A stretch of DNA of 64,000 bases from Microbacterium sp. ACRRU (GCF_022346945.1 NZ_JAKRNI010000005.1:62001-126000), one strand, 5' to 3'; counted from the first letter of the stretch, positions 7,907-16,998 are shown. The notes: a model not told the origin generated them from the letters alone. Numbers and translations: made by a program.

Positions 7907-9880
7907 ATGACCGAGACCCCCCGCTCCGGTCTCGCGCTCGAAGAACTGAGCGACGAGATCCGCCCCCAGGACGACCTGTTCCGCCACGTGAACGGCCGCT
8001 GGCTGGAGCGCACAGAGATCCCCGAAGACAAAGCACGGTGGGGCAGCTTCCACCTCATCGCCGAACAGGCCGAGAAGGACGTGCGCACCATCGTGGAGGA
8101 GTCGCAGCAGGCCGAGCCGGGCACCGAGGCCCGCAAGATCGGTGACCTGTTCGCGAGCTTCATGGACACCGCGCGCATCGAGGAGTCGGGGGCGGCGCCG
8201 CTGTCCGACCAGCTCGCCCGCGTCGATGCCGTGACCGACGTCCCCGCGTTCCTCGAGCTCGTCGGCGAGCTCGAGCGCGACGGCGTGAGCGGCCTCCTGA
8301 CCCTGTTCGTCGAGCCCGATCCGGGCGACCCGACCCGGTACGTCCCCGTGATCTACCAGGGCGGCCTGTCGCTCCCCGACGAGAGCTACTACCGCCTCGA
8401 CAACTTCGCCGACACCCGGGCCGCGTACCGCGCGCACATCGAGCGCATGTTCGCCCTCGCCGGGGTCGCCGAGCCCGCGGCATCCGCCGACCGCGTCTTC
8501 GCGCTCGAGACCGAGCTCGCGACACACCACTGGTCGCGTGAAGACAGTCGCGACGCGGTGAAGACCTACAACCTGCGCACGTGGGACGAGATGGTCGGCC
8601 TCGCCGGTATCGACCTGGCGCCCTGGCGGGCGGGGGTGGCGCCGGGCCACGAGGGCGCGTTCGCCGAGGTCGTCGTGTACCAGCCGAGCTTCGTCGAGGC
8701 GCTGGGCGCACTGCTCGTCGAGGAACGCCTCGAGGACTGGAAGGCGTGGCTGCGGTTCGCCGTCGTGCACTCCGCCGCCGCGTTCCTCTCGGAGGAGTTC
8801 GTGGCCGAGAACTTCGCCTTCTACGGCACGCAGCTCACCGGTGTGCCGGTCAACCGGGAGCGGTGGAAGCGCGGCGTGGGCCTGGTCGAAGCCGCGCTCG
8901 GCGAGGCCGTCGGAAAGGTGTACGTCGAGCGCCACTTCCCGCCGGCGGCGAAGGATGCCATGGACGTCCTCGTGCAGAACCTCATCGAGGCGTACCGCGA
9001 GTCCATCCAGTCGCTGGAGTGGATGACACCCGAGACGCGCGAGCGGGCTCTCGCCAAGCTCGACGCGTTCACGCCGAAGATCGGCTACCCGGTGCGGTGG
9101 AAGGACTACTCCGCGCTCGAGATCGACGCGGCCGACCTCGTCGGCAACGTGCGGCGCGCGCATGTCTGGGAGCACGACCGGCAGCTCGCGAAGGTCGGGC
9201 AGCCGATCGACCGCGACGAGTGGTACATGACCCCGCAGACGGTCAACGCCTACTACAACCCGCTGATGAACGAGATCGTGTTCCCCGCGGCGATCCTGCA
9301 GTACCCCTTCTTCGACGCCGAACGCGACGCCGCCGCGAACTACGGCGGCATCGGCGCGGTCATCGGCCACGAGATCGGGCACGGATTCGACGACCAGGGC
9401 AGCCGGTTCGACGGCGACGGGTCGCTCCGCGACTGGTGGACGGATGCCGACCGCGCGGCGTTCGAGGAGCGCACCAAGGCGCTCATCGCCCAGTACGAGG
9501 CGCTCGTCCCGCAGGGGCTGAGCGAGGAGCACCACGTCAACGGCGCGCTCACCATCGGCGAGAACATCGGCGACCTCGGGGGCCTCGGCATCGCACTCCG
9601 CGCGTACCGGCTGTCGCTCGGCGAGGACGAGCCGGCCGACGGTCCCGTGGTCGACGGGTACAGCGGCATCCAGAGGCTCCTCCTGAGCTGGGCGCAGATC
9701 TGGCAGCAGAAGGGCCGGGATGCCGAGACCATCCGGCTCCTGACGATCGACCCGCACTCGCCGAACGAGTTCCGCTGCAACCAGATCGTGCGTAACATCG
9801 ACGCGTTCTACGACGCGTTCGAGGTCACCGAGGGCGACGCCCTGTGGCTCGACGCGGACCAGCGCGTCACCATCTGGTGA
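7907..9880 (+). CDS. M13-family zinc metallopeptidase (neprilysin/PepO-like)
   Basis: This is a 657-residue zinc peptidase. The catalytic motif HEIGHGFDDQG lies near residue 488 and the third ligand motif ENIGDLGG near 554. NAYYNPLMNEIVFPA, the substrate-binding NAYY segment, lies near 447. The length matches PepO-type bacterial endopeptidases. No signal peptide is seen, so it is probably cytoplasmic, like many actinobacterial homologues. The usual C-terminal CxxW box reads VTIW, with the cysteine absent. The upstream in-frame extension is rejected because the leaderless ATG fits both the promoter and the family start (PQDDLFRHVNGRWLE). Confidence 0.95.
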   Translation: MTETPRSGLALEELSDEIRPQDDLFRHVNGRWLERTEIPEDKARWGSFHLIAEQAEKDVRTIVEESQQAEPGTEARKIGDLFASFMDTARIEESGAAPLSDQLARVDAVTDVPAFLELVGELERDGVSGLLTLFVEPDPGDPTRYVPVIYQGGLSLPDESYYRLDNFADTRAAYRAHIERMFALAGVAEPAASADRVFALETELATHHWSREDSRDAVKTYNLRTWDEMVGLAGIDLAPWRAGVAPGHEGAFAEVVVYQPSFVEALGALLVEERLEDWKAWLRFAVVHSAAAFLSEEFVAENFAFYGTQLTGVPVNRERWKRGVGLVEAALGEAVGKVYVERHFPPAAKDAMDVLVQNLIEAYRESIQSLEWMTPETRERALAKLDAFTPKIGYPVRWKDYSALEIDAADLVGNVRRAHVWEHDRQLAKVGQPIDRDEWYMTPQTVNAYYNPLMNEIVFPAAILQYPFFDAERDAAANYGGIGAVIGHEIGHGFDDQGSRFDGDGSLRDWWTDADRAAFEERTKALIAQYEALVPQGLSEEHHVNGALTIGENIGDLGGLGIALRAYRLSLGEDEPADGPVVDGYSGIQRLLLSWAQIWQQKGRDAETIRLLTIDPHSPNEFRCNQIVRNIDAFYDAFEVTEGDALWLDADQRVTIW

Positions 9881-9922
9881 GACGGCGTTTGTTGCTCTTC
9901 TGACCCGGAAGGAGCCACGCTC

Positions 9923-10891
9923 GTGGGCATGCCACCGGTTCCCGAGCCTGCCGCACCCGAGCCCGTCGGAGGGCCCGTGGAGTCGTCACGACGCGACGCC
10001 CCGGCCCTCCGCGGCTCGGCACGCAAGGGGCCGCGACGCCTGCCCCGGCGGGCGGCGGCGGGACGGCGGTCGTTCACGACGACGCTCCGCGCGCTCGATG
10101 AGCTCGCGGCATCCGGGGCGAAGGTGTCGGTGCGCATCGACGATCTCGACGGCGGTTCCGCGGTGCTGGAGGGCGACGACTTCATCACGCTGCCGGTGGC
10201 CGGGCTCGGTGTGGTCCCGTTGCTGATCGAGGTCGCCGCGGCGATCGAGGCGGGGCGGGTCGACGCGCTCGAGATCGTCGACCGCGCCACCGTGCACTCC
10301 GCGTCGGCGGGCGGCGTGTGGCAGCACCTCAAGGCTCCCGCGCTGCCGCTGGCCGACGCGGCGGTGCTCGCGGCCTCGGCCGGCGACGCTCTGGCCGCCA
10401 ACGCGCTGCTGCAGCGCGTGGGGCTACCGGCGGTCCGTTCGCGCATCGAAGAGCTGGGCCTGCGGCGCACCGCGCTGCTCGACCGGTTCCGTGACGACCG
10501 CGGCCCCGACGACGCGCCGCACGTCGCACTGTCGACTGCGCGCGAGATGGCGGCGGTCTTCGCGGGGCTCGTCAACTCGACGGTGGTGTCGGCGGGAGTC
10601 AGCGCCCAGGTGGCCGAGTGGCTGAGCCTCAATCACGACCTCTCGCTCGTGGCATCCGCCACCGGTCTGGATCCCTTCGCGCACGAGAACGACCGGCACG
10701 GGCTGCTGTTCGTCAACAAGACGGGGCGTTCCGAGGGCGTGCGTGCCGAAGCCGGTGTGCTCGGCGGTCCGCGAGCCGGCGTCGCCTACGCCCTGATCGT
10801 GAACTTCGACGACCTCTCGATCGCGCACCGGCTCCGTGCGCACGATGCGTTCCGCGTCCTGGGCGTGGAGCTGATGGAGTACGTGTTCTGA
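9923..10891 (+). CDS. Beta-lactamase-fold protein lacking the SxxK serine
   Basis: The 322-residue protein aligns by eye with class A beta-lactamase-like serine hydrolases. It has the helical core with a SAGDALAANALL segment where the SDN loop falls, and VNKTGRSEGVRAEAGVL carrying the KTG motif (about residue 272). The expected nucleophile motif SxxK is replaced by LPVAGLGVVPLL (about residue 90), so serine and lysine are both absent. It has a basic, Pro/Arg-rich N-terminus of 50 residues and no signal peptide. It is probably a non-catalytic or ligand-binding derivative. GGAAGGAG lies 8 bases before the GTG start. Confidence 0.75.
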   Translation: MGMPPVPEPAAPEPVGGPVESSRRDAPALRGSARKGPRRLPRRAAAGRRSFTTTLRALDELAASGAKVSVRIDDLDGGSAVLEGDDFITLPVAGLGVVPLLIEVAAAIEAGRVDALEIVDRATVHSASAGGVWQHLKAPALPLADAAVLAASAGDALAANALLQRVGLPAVRSRIEELGLRRTALLDRFRDDRGPDDAPHVALSTAREMAAVFAGLVNSTVVSAGVSAQVAEWLSLNHDLSLVASATGLDPFAHENDRHGLLFVNKTGRSEGVRAEAGVLGGPRAGVAYALIVNFDDLSIAHRLRAHDAFRVLGVELMEYVF

Positions 10892-11031
10892 CGGCCGTCC
10901 GTCGGGGTCGGCGACTCGGGGACGGGGGTGGTGCAGCGTTATGCCGCAACGGGCGCGGGAACGCAATCCCTCGTTTCGCAATGCGGCCCGGTGGGACGCT
11001 GGTGCCCCGAACACCAGAAAGGACTGGGACG

Positions 11032-11307
11032 ATGTCCGACACCACCGCATCCACCGACCCGTTCGCCAACTCCGCCGGACCCGAAGGCCACTCGATCACC
11101 GACTGGACCGACCTCGGTCGCGAGATGTGGTCGTACCTGACCGGCCGCGGTGCCGCGGTCAACTACTCCTTCGTGGACATGACCATCGAGGTTCCGCGCG
11201 ACATCGGCCCCGACGCGCCGCGTGCCACGTGGAAGCTCAACGGCACCCTCCGGGTCACCACGAGCGACGACACCGCGCCGGGCTCCGACCCGTACCGCGG
11301 CAACTGA
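11032..11307 (+). CDS. Small conserved-looking protein, unknown function
   Basis: This 91-residue protein has a disordered start and then a compact segment (about residues 20-80) that includes ITDWTDLGREMWSYLTGRGA and an amphipathic beta-rich half. AGAAAGGA lies about 8 bases before the ATG. An FHA-domain gene follows after 14 bp, so the two are probably co-transcribed. No known domain is recognised. Confidence 0.68.
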   Translation: MSDTTASTDPFANSAGPEGHSITDWTDLGREMWSYLTGRGAAVNYSFVDMTIEVPRDIGPDAPRATWKLNGTLRVTTSDDTAPGSDPYRGN

Positions 11308-11321
11308 GGGCGGGCGCCGCC

Positions 11322-12209
11322 ATGGTGCGCCTCGACATCGACCTCGCCTTCTCGGAGCAGAAGACGGGGCAGGATGCCGCGCTCCCGCCGTTCGAGGGCA
11401 CGATCACCGCCGCGGGGACCGAGGTGCGCGTCACGATCAGTGATCCGTCGCGCCTCCCCGGCAACGGTCGCCGGTCGCTCGCCGAGCTGTCGACGGTGGC
11501 CGATGCGCTCGCCAAGCGCGGGATCTCGGTGTGCCTGGAGGGACCGGATGGTCCGATCCTGCACCTCGGCGACGTCAAGAGCAGCCTGTTGCAGCGGGTC
11601 GTCACGGGCTCACCGCACATCCGGCTCGGATCGGTCGCGGCGCTGGCGCCGCTGCTCACGCGCCGCAAGGACGGGCAGGCCCTGACGGTGCCGGTGCCGC
11701 CCGGCACCCCGCTGCCGCTCGTGCCCACCGTCAACCGTCTCGTGCGGCGCCGCATCACGACGACGCACTACACACCGGGCTCCGGGCGTCCCCGGCTGAT
11801 CTTCGCGATCGGTTCCGCCAGCTGGGACGGGAAGCCCCCGCGCGAGTTCGATCTGCTGCCGACCAAGACGGTGATCGGGTCGGGCGACGAGGCCGATCTG
11901 CGTTTGCCCGGACTCGCCCCGGTGCACGCGGAGATCCGCCACGAGGGCGACGACGAGTACGTCCTGTACGGCTTCGACGTCGTCGGTGGCGGTGGAGCTG
12001 CCGCCGAAGGCCGCCGCGGCAATGGACGCATCCTGCGCACCGGCGCGCGAATCGAGCTCGGCGATTGGCGCCTGGCGTACTTCCGCGCCGAGTGGGCGGA
12101 CCACGGACGGCCGTACGGCGGGCGTGTGGGCGGGGAGTTCGCCCGTCAGCGCAAGCAGCCACCCCGCGGCGGGACGGGGCCGCTGGCCGCGGCATCCGAT
12201 CCGGACTGA
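11322..12209 (+). CDS. FHA-domain protein
   Basis: The 295-residue protein has an N-terminal domain of unknown type (1-110) and a linker. A C-terminal FHA-like domain spans about 175-260: IGSGDEADLRLPGLAPVHAEI matches the GR/S-x-x-H signature, with a glycine-rich loop inserted after VVGGGGAAAEGRRG. FHA domains bind phosphothreonine peptides. The first 80 residues include a short-chain binding-type segment (ISDPSRLPGNGRRSLAELSTV) I cannot assign. It follows the 91-residue gene closely. Partner kinases are not in the window. Confidence 0.78.
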   Translation: MVRLDIDLAFSEQKTGQDAALPPFEGTITAAGTEVRVTISDPSRLPGNGRRSLAELSTVADALAKRGISVCLEGPDGPILHLGDVKSSLLQRVVTGSPHIRLGSVAALAPLLTRRKDGQALTVPVPPGTPLPLVPTVNRLVRRRITTTHYTPGSGRPRLIFAIGSASWDGKPPREFDLLPTKTVIGSGDEADLRLPGLAPVHAEIRHEGDDEYVLYGFDVVGGGGAAAEGRRGNGRILRTGARIELGDWRLAYFRAEWADHGRPYGGRVGGEFARQRKQPPRGGTGPLAAASDPD

Positions 12210-12230
12210 GGGGCCCCGACCCTCATCACG

Positions 12231-12297
12231 CGAGACTTCATCGCGCCGACAACCGCGCCGCACACGGCGGGGCAGACGTCAGCGCGATGGAGTCTCG
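12231..12297. repeat. Intergenic near-palindrome between convergent genes
   Basis: CGAGACTTCATCGCGC (12231-12246) and GCGCGATGGAGTCTCG (12282-12297) pair at 15 of 16 positions around a 35-base loop. It fills the gap between the FHA gene and purU, which converge. It could serve as a bidirectional terminator, though it lacks T-tracts. Confidence 0.7.
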
Positions 12298-12305
12298 TGA
12301 GCGAA

Positions 12306-13193
12306 TCACGCCGTGAAGACGATCGTGTGGTTGCCGTGGCGGATGATGCGGTCCTCGGCGTGCCACAGGACGGCGCGCGACAGCACCTGACGCTCGACGT
12401 CGGCGCCGCGACGGGCCAGCTCGGCGGCCGAGTCGGCGTGCGTCACGCGGATCGTGTCCTGCTCGATGATCGGCCCCTCGTCGAGGTCGCTCGTGACGTA
12501 GTGCGAGGTCGCGCCGATGAGCTTGACGCCCCGCTCCTTGGCCTTCTTGTACGGCTCGGCACCGATGAAGGCCGGTAGGAACGAGTGGTGGATGTTGATC
12601 ACCGGCACCCCGATCTTCTCGAGGAAGTCGGGCGAGAGGATCTGCATGTAGCGCGCGAGCACGACGAAGTCGACGTTGCCGACGAGCAGTTCCAGGATGC
12701 GAGCCTCGGATGCCGACTTGTCGGGGCCCGGCGTCGACGGGACGTGGAAGAACGGAACGCCGAACGAGCGCACGTCCTCGGCGGAGGTGGTGTGGTTCGA
12801 CACGACCATGGGCACGCTGACCGGGAGGTCGCCGCGGCGGTGGCGCCACAGCAGATCGAGCAGGCAGTGGTCCTGCTTCGACGCGAGGATCGCCATGCGC
12901 TTGGGCGTGGACAGGTCGGTGAGCTTCCACTCCAGGTCGAAGCCCTCGCCGAGCGTGCGGTCGAGGTCGGCCTCGATCTCGGGAAGGGATGCCGCGAGGT
13001 CGGGCCGGTGGAACACGACCCGCTGGAAGTAGGCCCCGCCCCGCGTCCCGTCGGAGTACTGGTCGAACGCGACGATGTTGCCGCCCTGACGCGCGATGAG
13101 CGACGAGACCGCGGCGATGATGCCGGGGGTGTCGCTTCCGTGCACGATGAGGCACGCGTGATCGGGCTGCAGGTGGGGACTCACGGAGACCAT
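12306..13193 (-). CDS. purU: Formyltetrahydrofolate deformylase
   Basis: The 295-residue protein begins with an ACT domain (residues 10-85, LIVHGSDTPGIIAAVSSLIA). A formyltransferase-like hydrolase domain follows (100-290). The catalytic signatures VVSNHTTS, VLARYMQILSP, INIHHSFLPAF and IGATSHYVTSDLDEGPII are all intact. It hydrolyses 10-formyl-THF to THF and formate, balancing one-carbon pools. The in-frame extension back to 13484 is rejected; the ATG at 13193 is six bases after CAGAAT on the minus strand. Confidence 0.96.
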   Translation of the reverse strand: MVSVSPHLQPDHACLIVHGSDTPGIIAAVSSLIARQGGNIVAFDQYSDGTRGGAYFQRVVFHRPDLAASLPEIEADLDRTLGEGFDLEWKLTDLSTPKRMAILASKQDHCLLDLLWRHRRGDLPVSVPMVVSNHTTSAEDVRSFGVPFFHVPSTPGPDKSASEARILELLVGNVDFVVLARYMQILSPDFLEKIGVPVINIHHSFLPAFIGAEPYKKAKERGVKLIGATSHYVTSDLDEGPIIEQDTIRVTHADSAAELARRGADVERQVLSRAVLWHAEDRIIRHGNHTIVFTA

Positions 13194-13392
13194 CGGACCA
13201 TTCTGCCGTGCCCGGCTGACCTCCTCGGACACATGCGCCGCGCGGTTCGTGGCGCGGGGCACGGCCCGGAGCGCGGTCGGGAGCCCGGGGGTCACGTGGG
13301 GACGATGCCGGCGCGTGGTGTCGGTGCCCACGGCTAGCCTTGTGGATGCCGCTCTCCGTGGCATCCGTCCCCGTTCTCCCACAGGAATCGCC

Positions 13393-14697
13393 GTGACCAC
13401 TGCCATTGATCGCCCCGGTTGGCGAACGTGGACCCTGTGGGCCGTCGGGGTCTTGGCGTACGTCGTCTCGATCGTCAACCGCACGTCGCTGTCCGCCGTA
13501 GGAGTGGACGCCGCTACCCGGTTCCAGGCGGATGCCTCGGCGCTGTCGATGTTCGCGGTGATCCAGCTCTTCGTCTACGGCGCGATGCAGATCCCGGTGG
13601 GTCTACTCCTCGACCGGTACGGCGCGCGCCCCATGATCGCGATCGGCATGGTGCTGATGGCGGCGGGTCAGCTGGTCATGGCGTTCGCCGACGCGGTGGG
13701 GATCGGCATCCTGGCGCGCGTGCTCATCGGGGCGGGCGACGCGATGATCTTCCCCAGCGTTCTCCGTGTCATCGCTACGTGGTTCCCGGCCCAGCGCGCT
13801 CCGGTGCTGGTCCAGCTGACGGGGATCATCGGGCAGCTCGGCCAGATCGTCGCCGTCGTGCCGCTGGCGGCGCTGCTGCACGCCACCAACTGGAGCGTCG
13901 CGTTCGGCAGCGTCGCGGGGCTCGGTGTGCTCTTCGCGGTGCTGACCTACGCGATCATCCGGAACCGGCCGCCGGAGCGGCGGGCCGACCCCGTCGACAC
14001 CTCCGTCGACACCGAGACCGGCGCGATCCGCATCGTCACCTCGTCGGCCGACCTCCGGCAGGGGTTCCGCGAGTCGTGGTCGCACCCCGGCACGAGGCTC
14101 GGGTTCTGGTCGCACTTCACCACACCGTTCGCGGGTACGGCGTTCATGCTGCTGTGGGGTTTCCCGTTCCTGACAGCGGGCGAAGGGCTGGAGCCGGCCA
14201 CGGCATCGGCGATCATGACGCTGTTCGTGTTCTTCGGCATCCTCAGCGGTCCGGTCATCGGGGCGCTGTCCAGCCGGCATCCTCGGCGTCGCTCGCGCTG
14301 GCTCGTACTCCCGACCGTGGGGTTCCAGGCGATCGTGTGGATCGTCGTGATCGCGTGGCCCGGACCCGCCCCCCTGTGGCTGCTGATCGTGCTGATGTTC
14401 GCGCTCGCGACCGGCGGCCCGGCATCCATGATCGCCTTTGACCACGCTCGCACGTTCACGCCGAGCCACCGCCTGAGCACCGCCACCGGAATCGTCAACG
14501 GCGGCGGGTTCCTGGCCGCGCTGCTGGCGATCCTGTTCATCGGTGTCGCCATGGACGTCCAGGGCGCCGGCACCCCCGAGACGTACTCCCTGGATGCCTT
14601 CCGCTGGGCGTTCCTCTCGCAGGTGCCGCTGTGGCTGGTCGGGAGCATCGGGATCGTCGTGGAGCGCGCCCGCACCATCCGCCACGTCGGCGGCTAG
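13393..14697 (+). CDS. MFS transporter
   Basis: This 434-residue major facilitator protein has about 12 membrane helices. The motif A-like loop PVGLLLDRYGARPMIAIG sits between helices 2 and 3, and NRTSLSAVGVDAATRF in the first loop is like nitrate/organic-anion type MFS members. The substrate cannot be inferred. The GTG start is preceded by AGGA at a suitable distance. The sequence between helices 6 and 7 is a long cytoplasmic loop rich in Asp and Thr. Confidence 0.88.
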   Translation: MTTAIDRPGWRTWTLWAVGVLAYVVSIVNRTSLSAVGVDAATRFQADASALSMFAVIQLFVYGAMQIPVGLLLDRYGARPMIAIGMVLMAAGQLVMAFADAVGIGILARVLIGAGDAMIFPSVLRVIATWFPAQRAPVLVQLTGIIGQLGQIVAVVPLAALLHATNWSVAFGSVAGLGVLFAVLTYAIIRNRPPERRADPVDTSVDTETGAIRIVTSSADLRQGFRESWSHPGTRLGFWSHFTTPFAGTAFMLLWGFPFLTAGEGLEPATASAIMTLFVFFGILSGPVIGALSSRHPRRRSRWLVLPTVGFQAIVWIVVIAWPGPAPLWLLIVLMFALATGGPASMIAFDHARTFTPSHRLSTATGIVNGGGFLAALLAILFIGVAMDVQGAGTPETYSLDAFRWAFLSQVPLWLVGSIGIVVERARTIRHVGG

Positions 14698-14721
14698 TCG
14701 CCGCGCCGCGCGGTGGTGCGC

Positions 14722-14769
14722 GTCCCACTTCGTGCAACGTCGGCCGGGCGGGGCTGCACGCATGGGGAC
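14722..14769. repeat. Intergenic imperfect palindrome after the MFS gene
   Basis: GTCCCACTTCGTGCA (14722-14736) and TGCACGCATGGGGAC (14755-14769) pair at 12 of 15 positions around an 18-base loop. It may be a decayed member of the intergenic palindrome set. Confidence 0.45.
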
Positions 14770-14842
14770 ATGCGGGGCGCTCGCGTGACACGGCGGCGCT
14801 TCGAGCGAGGAGTGCCCCCGAAGTGGATGCCAGACTCGACGC

Positions 14843-15529
14843 GTGAGTGAGATCGACATCCGCCCGCTGGACACCCTCGACGGCATCCTCGCGGGGGCGC
14901 AGCTGTTCGATGAAGTGTGGGTCGGTGATCGTGCGACCATGCCGGCGAACATCCTGCGGGCACTCGAGCACTCGGGGAACTACGTCGTCGGGCTGTACGA
15001 CGGCGATCGGATGATCGGGGCGTCCGCGGCCTTCTTCGGCCCGCCCGCCGACCGCACGATGCACTCGCACATCACCGGCATCCTGCCCGGCCACCAGGGA
15101 CGGGGGCTCGGACGCCAGCTGAAGGCGCACCAGCGCGAGTGGGCGCTCGAACGGGGAGTCGGACGCATCACGTGGACGTTCGATCCGCTCATCCGCCGGA
15201 ATGCGCACTTCAACCTCGCCGTGCTCGGCGCAAGCGCCACCGAGTACCTCGTCAACCACTACGGCGAGATGCCGGACGACGTCAATCGCGGCGACGAGTC
15301 CGACCGGCTGCTGGTGTCGTGGGCGCTGGCCGAGCCGCCCGCACCCACGCCGACCGGCGACGCCGTTCGCGCGGTCGTGGACCTCCCCGACGACATCGAG
15401 ACCTTGCGCCGCACCGACCCGGCGGCCGCCGCCGAGTGGCGCTCCCGCGTGCGTCATGCGCTGCGGGGGCACCTGGCATCCGGTCTGCGGATCGGCGGCG
15501 TCGATCGGCGAGGGTATCTGCTCGTGTGA
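14843..15529 (+). CDS. GNAT-family N-acetyltransferase (COG3375-like)
   Basis: The 228-residue protein has a GNAT fold. The acetyl-CoA-binding motif A reads GILPGHQGRGLGRQLK (about residue 80), with a following WTFDPLIRRNAHFNLAVLGA segment that I associate with COG3375. In other bacteria such genes neighbour N-acylamino acid racemase or MenC-like genes, and one lies 1.5 kb downstream here. It may acylate amino acids. The GTG start lies six bases after CAGACT, a weak leaderless -10. Confidence 0.82.
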   Translation: MSEIDIRPLDTLDGILAGAQLFDEVWVGDRATMPANILRALEHSGNYVVGLYDGDRMIGASAAFFGPPADRTMHSHITGILPGHQGRGLGRQLKAHQREWALERGVGRITWTFDPLIRRNAHFNLAVLGASATEYLVNHYGEMPDDVNRGDESDRLLVSWALAEPPAPTPTGDAVRAVVDLPDDIETLRRTDPAAAAEWRSRVRHALRGHLASGLRIGGVDRRGYLLV

Positions 15530-15531
15530 GC

Positions 15532-15741
15532 TCAGCCGTCCGAGACGGGAACGTCCTCCTCGGCGGCAGGGTCGCCCTGGCCGGGGCCCGGGCGCACCGC
15601 CGCGTCGTCGCGCACGTCGATGCGGGTGACGCCGTCGCGCTTCGTGACGTCGAAGCGGGGTGCCGCGTCGGCTTCCGTGGACTTCGGGGCGCTCGTCAGC
15701 TGGTCGTGACGGTTCTCTTCGAAGCTCTTGTCGTCGCTCAT
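15532..15741 (-). CDS. Small acidic hydrophilic protein, unknown function
   Basis: The 69-residue product is highly charged, with no hydrophobic segment and an Asp/Glu/Pro-rich tail; it is probably disordered. GAGGA lies before the ATG. It follows the SDR gene on the same strand by 7 bp and is likely co-transcribed with it. No family is recognised. Confidence 0.6.
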   Translation of the reverse strand: MSDDKSFEENRHDQLTSAPKSTEADAAPRFDVTKRDGVTRIDVRDDAAVRPGPGQGDPAAEEDVPVSDG

Positions 15742-15748
15742 CGCGTCC

Positions 15749-16555
15749 TCACTGTCCCGCCGAACGCCACGCGTCCGACTCCATGTGCGATCCCGCCTGC
15801 GGGCCCATCTGCAGCATCCCGCCGTCGACGACCCAGCTCGCCCCGGTGACGTATGAGCCCGAGGGCGACGCGAGGAACCGGATGACGTCGGCGATCTCGT
15901 CGGGCTTGCCGGGGCGGCCGAGCGGGATGCCGGGGCGGTGGGTGCGGTCGGCATCCTCGGGCGCCATGTCGTTGATGGGCGTGGCGATCTCGCCCGGTGC
16001 GACGGCGTTGGCGGTGATGCCGTACTGCCCGAGCTCGAGGGCCATGGTCTTGATGAGGCCGCCCAAGCCGTGCTTCGCGGCCACGTACGGCGCCGACCCG
16101 ACGCGCGGCTGGTGCTCGTGCACGCTCGACACGGCGATGAGGCGGCCGCCGTTGCCGGCCGTCACCATGCGCTTGGCCGCGGCGTGCAGGGCGAGGAATG
16201 CTCCGTCGAGGTTCAGCGCGATGTCGGTGCGCCAGGTGTCGAGGTCGAGGTCGAGGAAGGGGCCGCCGATGCCGCCGCCGGCGTTGTTGACGAAGACATC
16301 GAGGCCGCCGAGCTCATCGGCCATGGCGGTGACCGCGCCGGGCACCGACTCGAAGTCGGTCGCATCGAACTGCGCGACGATCGCGCGGCCGCCGCGAGCC
16401 CGCACGCCCTCGGCCGTCTCCTCGGCGCCGTCTTTATCGGAGTGGTACGTGATGGCGACGTCCATGCCGGCCTCGGCGAGCGCGAGCGCGGTGGCCGCGC
16501 CGATACCCGAGTCCGAACCGGTGACGATCGCGTGGCGGGGAGTGAAGTCGCTCAT
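15749..16555 (-). CDS. Short-chain dehydrogenase/reductase
   Basis: This 268-residue classical SDR has the cofactor motif TGSDSGIGAA (residues 12-21), NNAG (about 90) and the catalytic Ser-Tyr-Lys set (SSVHEH, then YVAAKHG near 157). It resembles glucose or 3-oxoacyl reductases. An Asp/His-free loop after strand 2 (TYHSDKDGAEE) suggests NADP(H) preference, but the substrate is unknown. The ATG is seven bases after TAGCGT on the minus strand. Confidence 0.9.
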   Translation of the reverse strand: MSDFTPRHAIVTGSDSGIGAATALALAEAGMDVAITYHSDKDGAEETAEGVRARGGRAIVAQFDATDFESVPGAVTAMADELGGLDVFVNNAGGGIGGPFLDLDLDTWRTDIALNLDGAFLALHAAAKRMVTAGNGGRLIAVSSVHEHQPRVGSAPYVAAKHGLGGLIKTMALELGQYGITANAVAPGEIATPINDMAPEDADRTHRPGIPLGRPGKPDEIADVIRFLASPSGSYVTGASWVVDGGMLQMGPQAGSHMESDAWRSAGQ

Positions 16556-16625
16556 GCCCGCGACGCTACGCGCGCGCGGCCCGGTGTCGAGCGGCCTTGC
16601 CAGGCGACGCGCGAGGCGTTACGGC

Positions 16626-16710
16626 GGCACAACTCCGGCAAAACGGCGGGGTCGTGGCATCCGGGGTCCGTGTGGGGGTGGGTGTGCCGGAGTTGTGCGG
16701 CGGGTCGGGG
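16626..16710. repeat. GGCACAACTCC palindromic repeat, copy 1
   Basis: The copy starts GGCACAACTCCGGCAAAAC and ends GGAGTTGTGCGGCGGGTCGG. Its ends are inverted repeats of each other (10 of 11). The internal GTCGTGGCATCCGG and GTGGGGGTGGGTGTGCC blocks are shared with copies 2 and 3. Confidence 0.85.
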
Positions 16711-16756
16711 GCGCGAGGGAGTCGGCGGGGGAGGCGCTGTGCGCCGCGGCTGTCGC

Positions 16757-16839
16757 GGCACAACTCCTGCAGAACGGCGGGGTTGTGGCATCCGGGTTCT
16801 GTGTGGGGGTGGGTGTGCCGGAGTTGTGCGGCGGGTCGG
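16757..16839. repeat. GGCACAACTCC palindromic repeat, copy 2
   Basis: This copy is nearly identical to copy 1 over about 83 bp, with TGCAGAAC in place of GGCAAAAC. It starts 131 bp after copy 1. Confidence 0.85.
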
Positions 16840-16900
16840 CGCGCGACGGCGGAGTCGGCGGGGGAGAGCCTGTGGATGCCGTGGGTCGCGGCTCTTCGCG

Positions 16901-16985
16901 GGCACAACTCCTGCAGAACGGCGGGGTCGTGGCATCCGGGTTCCGCGTCGGGGTGGGTGTGCCGGAGTTGTGCGGCGGGTCGGGG
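16901..16985. repeat. GGCACAACTCC palindromic repeat, copy 3
   Basis: It shares ACTCCTGCAGAACGGCGGGG with copy 2 and the same GGAGTTGTGCGGCGGGTCGG end. It starts 144 bp after copy 2. The spacers between copies are unlike each other. Confidence 0.85.
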
Positions 16986-16998
16986 GCGCGACGCCGGA

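Noticed and set aside
6911..9757. 948-residue minus-strand frame opposite the M13 peptidase
   Set aside because: It is the antisense of a gene with intact HEIGH motif and continues into another frame of the MATE gene.
16626..16985. CRISPR array
   Set aside because: Only three copies, of 84 bp, with spacers of about 47 and 61 bases, dyad ends, and no cas gene in the window.
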